Origin: Thiocapsa roseopersicina
GTDB taxonomy: Bacteria; Pseudomonadota; Gammaproteobacteria; Chromatiales; Chromatiaceae
Length of the DNA: 56,734 nt
Direction: 5' to 3'
Assembly: GCF_900106925.1 (NCBI RefSeq)
Contig: NZ_FNNZ01000025.1
Location: forward strand, 1-56,734
Shown here: piece by piece, positions 42,099 to 49,134 of the stretch
How the letters are laid out: the number at the start of each line of letters is the position of its first letter
Position numbering within the stretch: position 1 is the stretch's first letter
The notes under the pieces: model-generated
The model's input: the letters and a program-made list of their open reading frames with translations, nothing else
What the model was told of the DNA's origin: nothing
Databases searched by the model: none
Program-made: the position numbers and the translations under genes

Positions 42099-42752
42099 CT
42101 ACCCCGTGCGACTGACGGCAACCGTTGCCTCGATCTGTCCAGCCAGCGCGCCGTCGAGACCCAGCGCAGAGGCGAGCGCATTCAGGTAGATGCGCTCCGG
42201 GGGCGAGGGCGGGTCGACCATCAGCGTCGAGGCGGTATAGACCTCGGCCGCCTGCTCGGGCGTGCGCACCGTCGCCGCCAGCCCGGCGATGTCCAGCGGG
42301 CGGCCGTACTCCTCGAACAGGAATGCCTTGTCCTCGGCCGGAAGGGCGAGGCCATTGATCTGGCCGAGGATGGTCTGGGTCTCCTGGACATCGATCTGAC
42401 CATCGGCCTTGGCCGCCGCGATCATGGCGCGTGCCAACAGCACACCGAGCGTCGTGTCGCCTTGCGGATCGCCAGGCGCCGGCAGAAAGGCGCTACCGCT
42501 CGGAGGTGGCTCGATCGCCGTCGTGACGTCCGGCTGCTGGCCTTGTTGATAGGTCTGCCACGCCTTGTAAGCCAACCCGCCGACCAGGGCCACCCCGCCC
42601 AGCTTCACGGCGGAGCCGGCGAACTTCCGGGCCTTCTTGCCCGTCTTCCCGCTCAGCAGGCCGGCCAGCGTCCCGCCGGCGAGACCGCCGGCCAGGCCAC
42701 CCGCCACACCGCTGCCGACCAATTCATCGAGCAAACGCTTCGCGTCGATCAT
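42099..42752 (-). CDS. DUF533 (YebE-like, TerB-fold) protein
   Basis: A 217-residue protein beginning MIDAKRLLDELVGSGVAGGL, a Gly-rich hydrophobic segment GGLAGGTLAGLLSGKTGKKA, and the DUF533 domain: LGVLLARAMIAAAKADGQID, then TILGQINGLALPAEDKAFLF and EVYTASTLMVDPPSPPERIY. The conserved D-G-x-I-D pattern (AKADGQID) is that of the TerB-like fold. It is an inner-membrane-associated protein of unknown role, related to E. coli YebE. It is 31 bp from the DUF5666-like gene upstream and 80 bp from the PH gene downstream. Confidence 0.88.
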   Translation of the reverse strand: MIDAKRLLDELVGSGVAGGLAGGLAGGTLAGLLSGKTGKKARKFAGSAVKLGGVALVGGLAYKAWQTYQQGQQPDVTTAIEPPPSGSAFLPAPGDPQGDTTLGVLLARAMIAAAKADGQIDVQETQTILGQINGLALPAEDKAFLFEEYGRPLDIAGLAATVRTPEQAAEVYTASTLMVDPPSPPERIYLNALASALGLDGALAGQIEATVAVSRTG

Positions 42753-42783
42753 GTCGCAGTCCTCGCCTTTCGTTCCGATTCGC

Positions 42784-43065
42784 TCACGGGCACTTGCCCG
42801 CCGGCTCGCTCTCGATCTCCTCTACGCGCTCGCCTTCCTTGTCCACGGAAGCGCACGCGCCGACGTCGAGCGGACCGTCGTCGGTGTCGATCTTGGTCGC
42901 GGCGGTAGCCGCAAAGGTTCGTCCGCCGATGACCCATTCACCGACAGAGCCGTCCGCGGGTCGGCTCTCGACGGTGCCGTAGAAGTCGTCGTCGGCCACA
43001 GCGCCGAGCGAAACGGCGAGGGCGCAGCAGGCCAGGGTCATGGCCGGGATACGTGGATTCATCAT
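42784..43065 (-). CDS. DUF5666-like exported protein
   Basis: A 93-residue exported protein. The start at 43065 gives MMNPRIPAMTLACCALAVSL with a signal peptide ending GAVADDDF. The mature part, FYGTVESRPADGSVGEWVIG and GRTFAATAATKIDTDDGPLD, then VGACASVDKEGERVEEIESE, follows the OB-like DUF5666 pattern (a short beta barrel). A small barrel of this type usually occurs in cell-surface or periplasmic proteins of unknown function. It is the first of three closely spaced genes on this strand. Confidence 0.78.
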   Translation of the reverse strand: MMNPRIPAMTLACCALAVSLGAVADDDFYGTVESRPADGSVGEWVIGGRTFAATAATKIDTDDGPLDVGACASVDKEGERVEEIESEPAGKCP

Positions 43066-43129
43066 CGGGTGTCTCCTCGGTTGAATCGGGTTCGGGGGCA
43101 AGATAGCCGATGCGCGCTGACGAAAAGCT

Positions 43130-43213
43130 GACGATGACGCTCGCTTGATCGCTGCCCGCCTGCTCGGCATCGCTCTTCGATGTCTTGTCGAGCGATCCGT
43201 TCAACAAGCTCAT
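43130..43213 (-). pseudogene. N-terminal fragment of a second PH-domain gene
   Basis: From an ATG at 43213 the frame reads MSLLNGSLDKTSKSDAEQAG then SDQASVIVS, closely parallel to MGLMNGLLGNASKVDAEKAN of the PH gene at 41641-42018. After about 27 codons the similarity ends at the leader of the DUF5666-like gene. It is the stump of a lost paralogue; the three-gene group was once probably flanked by PH genes on both sides. Confidence 0.72.
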
Positions 43214-43336
43214 CCCTGTTGCCTTCCCCTAACCGGCGTTGAATCGAACCCGATGCCTCAGTTCGGGAACGAAGGCCGGATCATGGTCGAGTCCTCTTCA
43301 CGAGCCGAAAGGTGTCAAGTTCGGGCGCCGATTTCA

Positions 43337-43930
43337 TCACGCCGGATCGCCCGACGTGCGGCTCACTGCCTCATGGGCACCGGCGCCGAGGCGCAACGTG
43401 CGCCAGCGTCCGTAGGCGAGCGCCATCTCGGCACCTGCGTCCGCCGGGGACAGCCCGCCAACCCCGGTTCCCAGGCCGGGACAATAGACCCGATCGATGA
43501 CGCGGCGGTTGCGCCAGGCTGTCTCCAGCACCGCCATCATGGCCATGCCGCTCGGGCGCGCATCCTCCAGTCGCTCCGGGGAGGCCATGGTCGGCGCCAC
43601 GATCAAGTAGGGGATGCGCGCATGTCCCGTGGGCACCGCCAAGCCGGCGCCGACGGGCATGGAACCTTTGTAGCGCCGATGGATGGCGTCCTGGACCCGC
43701 GCCTGCAGGTCCAGCCCGAAGAATTCGAGGTAGAGCCGGTCGATCCCGCCGTCCATGAAGCCCGCCGAATTGGCCGGGGAGACCAGACAGCCCTGCGCGA
43801 CGCGCAGGATGTCGTCCTCGAGCACCTGCACTTCGGGATACGCCCCGAAGGCCAACGCCAGGACCGAGACCAGCTCGGGATTGCGATCGACCAGCAACAG
43901 GCGGGGTGAGGTTTCGATCGATTGGCTCAT
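43337..43930 (-). CDS. Macro-domain protein
   Basis: A 197-residue protein matching macro domains: EDDILRVAQGCLVSPANSAG (strand and ADP-ribose adenine loop), FMDGGIDRLYLEFFGLDLQA (GGID in place of GGVD), PVGAGLAVPTGHARIPYLIV, and the distal loop RVYCPGLGTGVGGLSPADA. Macro domains bind or hydrolyse ADP-ribose and derivatives. The first 35 residues (LLLVDRNPELVSVLALAFGA) form an additional strand-helix typical of a phage-tail-assembly-type subgroup. It stands alone and could act in NAD-related signalling. Confidence 0.85.
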   Translation of the reverse strand: MSQSIETSPRLLLVDRNPELVSVLALAFGAYPEVQVLEDDILRVAQGCLVSPANSAGFMDGGIDRLYLEFFGLDLQARVQDAIHRRYKGSMPVGAGLAVPTGHARIPYLIVAPTMASPERLEDARPSGMAMMAVLETAWRNRRVIDRVYCPGLGTGVGGLSPADAGAEMALAYGRWRTLRLGAGAHEAVSRTSGDPA

Positions 43931-44112
43931 GTCGTCATGTCACTCCGTCGAAGGTGATGCCCGCAGGGCGGCGGTCAACCCTCGGCCTAAGCGGCACCCC
44001 GCTCAAAACTGCGGATCGCCGTCGTGCGCTTCCGAGTCATCACCCACGCCCTGTCACGCTTCCGCAACCGATCGACACAGCGCCCTGAAAGCCTCGCTCT
44101 GATCCCCGCGGA

Positions 44113-44302
44113 TCAGGCGTCCATGCACAGCGAGAGCGCCGCATCCCGGTCCTCGCCCGACAGCCCGCAGACCTGCCCCGTCTCCACCGTCCACGCACGC
44201 CCGTTGTCGATGTGCTAAGGCCAGATCCTGCAGCGCACGAGCGCCGCCGTGGTGGCCCGCGCGCAGCCATTGGCACCGGACCGGCTGGCGATAGGGATTC
44301 AT
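44113..44302 (-). pseudogene. Small gene with a probable frameshift
   Basis: An ATG at 44302 opens MNPYRQPVRCQWLRAGHHGG and ARALQDLALA. One frame later the sequence reads HIDNGRAWTVETGQVCGLSG then EDRDAALSLCMDA and stops at 44113-44115. Removal of one A in CTTAGCACATC would join them into a protein of about 62 residues. Both halves have better coding character than the frames that bypass each other. I do not know the family; the product may be a small cytoplasmic protein. Confidence 0.42.
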
Positions 44303-44401
44303 TGCGTTGGTGTCCTGCTGTTTCGACGGTCCCTGCATTCTCGCCCATCCGCGGACCGAGCGGTGTCCGACCTCCGACCCGAAATCGGCCCTTATCTTAA
44401 C

Positions 44402-44429
44402 TTTACATATGGCGTTAATTAAGTATTAT
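44402..44429 (+). promoter_or_regulatory. Promoter upstream of the KfrA-like remnant
   Basis: TTTACA (44402-44407) and TATTAT (44424-44429) are separated by 16 bp, matching sigma-70 hexamers at five of six positions each. The surrounding 40 bp are the most AT-rich of the area and include the palindrome TTAATTAA, a likely operator since KfrA-type proteins bind such sites near their own start. Confidence 0.55.
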
Positions 44430-44487
44430 TAATTTATCGACGGCGGCACCCCGCCGCGATCCGATCCACCACCTACGGAGTCACGTC

Positions 44488-44622
44488 ATGGGACGTCCCG
44501 GCATCACCTCCGAGCAGGTCCACGAGGCCGCCGACGCGCTGGTCGCCGACGGCGTTGTCCCCACCGTCGTCGGCATCCGCACGCGACTCGGCGGCGGCAG
44601 CCCCAACAACATCTCGAAATGG
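44488..44622 (+). pseudogene. KfrA-like plasmid DNA-binding protein, N-terminal fragment
   Basis: The 45 codons from 44488 read MGRPGITSEQVHEAADALVA, DGVVPTVVGIRTRLGGGSPN and NISKW, the N-terminal DNA-binding part of KfrA/plasmid-replication-region proteins, which continues in homologues with an alpha-helical coiled coil of 200 or more residues. After NISKW the similarity ends abruptly and the following 500 bp up to the insertion sequence have no gene. GGAG precedes the start. It is a truncated relic of a plasmid gene. Confidence 0.75.
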
Positions 44623-45141
44623 GGTAGACCCAACAGTCGTATCACCAGCCGCCATTTCGCCGACGGAAAACCTCCGGGCCAAGGTTTCCGTCAGAAATAC
44701 CTTGCCAACAGTGTCGTTTTCAGGGGTGGACTGAACAAAATTTCAGAAGTCGGGTGCACCCCCCATCACCGAGTCGGCTCGGGGCGACCAGAACCGGCAT
44801 GGGGACAGACCGCTTCCGACCCGGACCTGCCGCTCGGCACCTCGTCGTGTGCGACAGTTCTGGACGCATTGGAGACGCAGGTAGGATTCGCTGACAGTGC
44901 CTCTCTTCGGCAAACAAGCGGACTGCTACGCCGCCGATTCTGGATCCGTTGCGCGCTCTGAGGTTGCAGGGTGCGGCTCACCCCGAAGGGTACCCCCGAG
45001 CGTGGACGTCTCAAAAACGGTCGTTTTTGGAATGGCTTTCGATCCGACGAAGAATCGGGCTGTTGATAAGCTCCCGAGGAGCCTCTCCGAGGCTTCGCGT
45101 AAGATGTTGATGCGCGCCTGACGAAAGAATCGGGGCAAGAG
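44623..45141. other. Gene-free stretch with two hairpins
   Basis: No gene is supported. Two structures are visible: GACGGAAAACCT (44662-44673) with AGGTTTCCGTC (44682-44692), an 11-bp stem with one bulge; and AAAAACG (45013-45019) with CGTTTTT (45022-45028), a short terminator-like palindrome. Confidence 0.5.
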
Positions 45142-45188
45142 CCAAGCCGTCCGACAAAGGTGTTGCGCTCGGGTGGCCATCTGCCTAC

Positions 45189-45220
45189 GATCCCGCTATC
45201 TCACTGGGGATAGCGGGATC
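45189..45220. promoter_or_regulatory. Strong hairpin before the transposase gene
   Basis: GATCCCGCTATC (45189-45200) and GATAGCGGGATC (45209-45220) form a perfect 12-bp stem with an 8-nt loop, located 33 bp before the transposase ATG. Such hairpins in insertion sequences commonly shield the transposase message from read-through translation by hiding the ribosome site in long transcripts. Confidence 0.7.
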
Positions 45221-45252
45221 ATTCGTTGGAGAAGAATTCTTCCGCAGGTTTC

Positions 45253-46983
45253 ATGCCTCGGATCCCGCCTGCATGCGAGGGGATCCAGGTAAACTTCTGC
45301 AAGAATCCCGGCTGTGAGAATTATGGCATTCCAGCGGCCCAGACCACGGGGCGCGGCGCCCAACGTGACCGCTATGCGGTGGTCAGTGCTGGTCGGCAGT
45401 ATCCGGTGCTCAAGTGCCATGCCTGCGGCGAGTATCCGCCGCTCAAGAGTAACCAGGGCATCGCTGAGGAGCGCAAGCGTCTTGGCGTCTATCTGAGTGT
45501 GCCTCCGGAGCCATCTTGCCCTGACTTCGATTGTGTCAATCATGGCATCTCAGTCTCGCGCGGCTCACCCCACTACCGCCGCTATGGCACCACCCGCTCT
45601 GGCTCCAAGCGCTACCGCTGCAACACCTGCACCAAGACCTTTTCGGTGGGTGACGCGACCGTCGGGCAGAAGCAGCCGCACAAGAACCGGCTGATTTTCC
45701 AGCTCTTGATGAACAGGAGCCCATTCCGGCGCTTGTGTGAAATTGCCGATATCGCCCCCGGGACGCTGTACCCGAAGTTGGACTTCCTTCATCGTCAGTG
45801 CCTGGCCTTCGTCGGCCATCGGGAGCGGCGCCTGCTTGAAGGTTTCTCGATCCCGCGGCTCTATATCGGTGTGGACCGACAGGACTACGTCGTGAACTGG
45901 ACGCAACGCGAAGACAAGCGCAACGTCCAGCTCACAGCCGTCGGCAGCGCTGACAACGTGACCCGATATGTGTTCGGAATGCACCTGAACTTCGACCCGG
46001 ATGTCGCGGCCGACGTCATCGAGCAGGACGCCGCGACCCTCGGCGATGGCGAGTTGCAGATGCCGTTCCGCCGTCATGCCCGCTTATGGTTGGCCAGCGA
46101 CTACGCAGCGGCCCAGCACAGGGCTAAGAGCGCTCTGTCAAGCGCCGACGGCACCCTCAATGGCGCCGTCGCCGCGCGCTATAAGGACGCGGAGTCTCGG
46201 TCCGATGTCGAGGTCTTCGAGGAACCAGGGCGGACCACGCAGCTGCCAAAGAGTGGCATGCAGGTCCATGCGGAATACACTCTCTACGGCCATTGCTTCC
46301 TCTTGCGAGACCTGAGCATGGGCGCGGAGAAAGTCCGCCTGTTCCTCGATCAGGACTCGGGGATGCGCGCCGCCGTGCTGGGCGCCTTCGCCGAACGGGT
46401 GACTGAGCGCTCCGCCGATGCCTTCTACGTGCGCATCAACAAAGACATGACCGTCGATGATCGCAAGCATGCCCTGAAGCGCAGCCGTGAGCGTTTCCAC
46501 GCCCTGGAAGAAGAGCGCCCCGATTTGGATCGCCAGGCGCTACGCTTGCTCCTCATCAAGGAAGCGCTCGCCGACATGTCCGTTATCGGTCACTGGAAGG
46601 ATCGGTGGCTCACGCACCCCTTCCCGAGCATGAGCGAGCCTGAGAAGGCCGTCTGCTACCTGACAGACCATGACGACTATGACGAGGACCATTTAGCCCG
46701 GCTCTACAACAAGGCCAGTTTGCACGCCATCGACACCTTCTTCATGCAAGTGCGTCGGCGCCTCTCGTTGCTGGAGCGCCCCATCGCGACCGCCAGCAAC
46801 AACCGCCGCGTCTGGCACGGGTACAGTGCGTACAATCCGCGCTCGATTGTGCAGCTCCTGGAAATGTTCAGGGTCTTCTACAACTACGTGCTCGTTGGCA
46901 TGGACAAGCAAACGCCGGCTATGCGGTTGGGGCTGGCGAAAGGGCGGGTGAGTCTGGAAGACATCGTCTACTTTCAACCGTGA
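45253..46983 (+). CDS. Transposase with IS1/InsA-like zinc fingers
   Basis: A 576-residue transposase. The N-terminal third has paired zinc-binding motifs: FCKNPGCENYGIPAAQ, KCHACGEYPPLKSNQG, CPDFDCVNHGISVSRG and YRCNTCTKTFSVGDATVGQK, like the InsA/IS1-type fingers. Then comes a helix-turn-helix (RRLCEIADIAPGTLYPKLDF) and a DDE-like core with LYIGVDRQDYVVNWTQREDK, RLWLASDYAAAQHRAKSALS and VRLFLDQDSGMRAAVLGAF. The ATG at 45253 was preferred over a TTG at 45226. The ISfinder family was not determined; IS1-related or an ungrouped family are candidates. Confidence 0.82.
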   Translation: MPRIPPACEGIQVNFCKNPGCENYGIPAAQTTGRGAQRDRYAVVSAGRQYPVLKCHACGEYPPLKSNQGIAEERKRLGVYLSVPPEPSCPDFDCVNHGISVSRGSPHYRRYGTTRSGSKRYRCNTCTKTFSVGDATVGQKQPHKNRLIFQLLMNRSPFRRLCEIADIAPGTLYPKLDFLHRQCLAFVGHRERRLLEGFSIPRLYIGVDRQDYVVNWTQREDKRNVQLTAVGSADNVTRYVFGMHLNFDPDVAADVIEQDAATLGDGELQMPFRRHARLWLASDYAAAQHRAKSALSSADGTLNGAVAARYKDAESRSDVEVFEEPGRTTQLPKSGMQVHAEYTLYGHCFLLRDLSMGAEKVRLFLDQDSGMRAAVLGAFAERVTERSADAFYVRINKDMTVDDRKHALKRSRERFHALEEERPDLDRQALRLLLIKEALADMSVIGHWKDRWLTHPFPSMSEPEKAVCYLTDHDDYDEDHLARLYNKASLHAIDTFFMQVRRRLSLLERPIATASNNRRVWHGYSAYNPRSIVQLLEMFRVFYNYVLVGMDKQTPAMRLGLAKGRVSLEDIVYFQP

Positions 46984-47146
46984 TGTCTTCGCTCGCTCGC
47001 GCGCCGACTCCCCGCTGCGGAGCCGCAACGAGAAAAGCCGTCCAACTTGGGTGCAACACCTTTGTCGGACGGCTTGGACAAGAGCTGATTTGGCTACAAC
47101 CATTTCGACGTCGACGCGGGCCGAATTTCGGCGATGCTGCGCGCGC

Positions 47147-48124
47147 TCAGCCGTCCAGTGCAACTGATGTGACAAAACCGGGTGGCTTGGTCGCAAGCAC
47201 GGAACAATCCACCTGTTGCAGGATGGCCTCGGCCGTGTTGCCCATCAGCAAGCCGGGGATACCGCCACGGCCGACCGTGCCCATCACGACAACATCGGCG
47301 CCGATCTTGCGTGCGAGCGTCGGGATCTTCCTTCGGGCCTCTCCGCGCACGAGGTGCGTTTTCGGTTTTAGATAGTCCAGCGCATCCGCTCCCAAGATGC
47401 CGGTGACCTCTTGCAGGAGTACCGTCAGATAGTTCGCGTGGCGCTCTCGGACCTGGTCGACATAGGCAGAGACCTCAGCGTCCGGGGTACTGACAACGGT
47501 CCCGCGAAGGAGCATCTCGCCGATGGCGTCCCAGACATGGACGACATGCAGATCGGCAAATTCCGACAGCGCCAGAGACCCCGCGATCTCCAGGATCCGG
47601 AGGTTCATCGCATGCCGCATCTCCTCGGGCCGCAGGCTGCTCTCGTCCACATCCACTGCCGCCAGGATCCGTCGAAAGGACCCTGAGCCCTTGCACTTGA
47701 CGGCCCACACCGGACAGGGGCACTGACGCAGCAGGTTCATGTCGTCGCTGCCGAACAAACGGCCGAACCAGCCTGCATCCTCCGGCGGGCGGATCACCAA
47801 GTCATGATTGCTGCGCAGGACCTCGCGAATGATCTCGAGGTAGGGCGTCCCCGTCAGGATCTTTAGCTGGATGCCGAGCCGCGGCTCGTAGGGCTTGATC
47901 AATGACTCCAGACGGTGCAGGCGCTGCTCCGTCGCTGCAGCCTGCAGTTCCTCTGCAGTTGTGCCGCCGCCGCGAAGGCGGAATCCGGCGCTCACGCGGG
48001 GAATTACGTCAACGACGACGAACTCCGCCTGATTGTTCTCGGCCAGCAGGACCGCACGCTCGAAGGCGGACCTGCAGCCCTTCTCGGGATCCACGACGAA
48101 GAGGATGTTCCTGAACCGTTTCAT
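47147..48124 (-). CDS. Tandem universal stress protein (UspE-like)
   Basis: A 325-residue protein made of two Usp domains. The first begins FRNILFVVDPEKGCRSAFER and ends at CPCPVWAVKCKG. The second begins FRRILAAVDVDESSLRPEEM and contains the ATP-binding signature VVMGTVGRGGIPGLLMGNTA, ending ILQQVDCSVLATKPPGF. The first domain lacks a full GxxGx9G motif, so only the second should bind nucleotide, as in E. coli UspE. It should act in cytoplasmic stress survival. The gene ends about 70 bp from the insertion sequence. Confidence 0.9.
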   Translation of the reverse strand: MKRFRNILFVVDPEKGCRSAFERAVLLAENNQAEFVVVDVIPRVSAGFRLRGGGTTAEELQAAATEQRLHRLESLIKPYEPRLGIQLKILTGTPYLEIIREVLRSNHDLVIRPPEDAGWFGRLFGSDDMNLLRQCPCPVWAVKCKGSGSFRRILAAVDVDESSLRPEEMRHAMNLRILEIAGSLALSEFADLHVVHVWDAIGEMLLRGTVVSTPDAEVSAYVDQVRERHANYLTVLLQEVTGILGADALDYLKPKTHLVRGEARRKIPTLARKIGADVVVMGTVGRGGIPGLLMGNTAEAILQQVDCSVLATKPPGFVTSVALDG

Positions 48125-48177
48125 CTCAGACTCCTGTTCGGCTCATGGTGCGGTGCGGCACCTTAGACAGTTGATCA

Positions 48178-48790
48178 TTCCAGGTGAGTCGGAATGCGCA
48201 GACCGACCCGAGTGATCTTGTCATCCCGAATGTCGCGGATGACAAGCTCGAGTTTCCCTAAACGAACCCGGTTCCCGACGACCGCCAGCTCGTCGAGCTT
48301 GGCACACATGAATTGCTCCCAGGGCATGCCTTCCATCCCGTCCCGGACGGGATGGCCATATCGGGCCGCGACCGCGCCGAGGGGCGCACTGCCGTTCAGA
48401 ACGACATCAACGAAGAAACACCCGCTCGTCGAGGAACTCAAGGGCTACCCGAGACACCGGCAGATCGCCGAGCGTCGCGGTGTCGGCATCCTTGGCAACC
48501 AAATCGAGCCAGTCACCCGGGGCTAGGGGACCCGCGACCTACGCCGTGAGCATCCGGTCGTCGCCCAGCACCGCCACGGCCCGGGCATCGGTGGAATTGC
48601 GCAGATCGCTCGCGCGACGTCCGAGCGCGCGGGTGCCCGAGATGGCGTGACCGTCCGCCGGCGCAGGCGTCAGCTCCAGGCACTCGTCCGGGCCCGGTTT
48701 CGCCGGCACCTTGAGCCTGAGCCGCCGCGCCAGGCGGGGAATCGTCCAACCATGAAAGATCAGCTCGGCTTGCGCGATGACCTGCAGCAT
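48178..48790 (-). pseudogene. C-terminal remnant of a NhaP-type K+/H+ antiporter
   Basis: Reading from 48790, LIFHGWTIPRLARRLRLKVP and GRRASDLRNSTDARAVAVLG correspond to the end of the membrane part and the cytoplasmic regulatory tail of NhaP2-like antiporters. A TAG at 48539-48541 interrupts the frame; VAGPLAPGDWLDLVAKDADT follows in the same frame, then near 48414-48424 the frame shifts again into VFFVDVVLNGSAPLGAVAAR-like sequence and AVVGNRVRLGKLELVIRDIR. The N-terminal transporter domain is gone. An intact paralogue lies next door at 49135-50937. Confidence 0.78.
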
Positions 48791-49134
48791 CGCGGACGGT
48801 CAGCGAAGTCGCATCAGCGTTGCCATGACGCCACGCAGCGCTCACTGATGCCCCGGAGAAATGGCGAGCCGCGAATCGGACACCCGCCTCGCAGTGCTCG
48901 GAGGGAACTCGGTTCCACGGAGTTGTCGCCCAGCTCGGGCGGCAATCCGGAAGTCCCTGCCATCAGCGGTTATTGCGCTTTCCTGCGAAGCAACCCTTTC
49001 AATGACCGCTACACTGCATACTGGCGGCGAGATCAACCGCACGCCCCCTTTTTGATCGACCATTCGACTTGTGGCGGTTACACCCGACAATGACTGAAGC
49101 CGGGTTCGGATTGTTTGCGTCTTCCTTGTTGCCG
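48791..49134. other. Intergenic stretch between antiporter remnant and intact antiporter
   Basis: No gene is supported here on either strand. Confidence 0.4.

Larger units (their letters stand above)
45142..47077 (+). mobile_element. Complete insertion sequence, about 1.94 kb
   Basis: A 25-bp perfect terminal inverted repeat bounds the element: CCAAGCCGTCCGACAAAGG... at 45142-45166 and its complement at 47053-47077, with imperfect similarity for another 12 bp inward. The flanks carry GCAAGAG (left, 45135-45141) and ACAAGAG (right, 47078-47084), a 6-of-7 match that may be the target duplication. One intact transposase gene occupies the interior. The complete ends and intact gene suggest recent, possibly active transposition. 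The family is not certain from reading alone. Confidence 0.88.

Noticed and set aside
45135-47084. A perfect target-site duplication of the insertion sequence.
   Set aside because: The flanking heptamers differ at one position (GCAAGAG and ACAAGAG), so the duplication is only likely, not proven.
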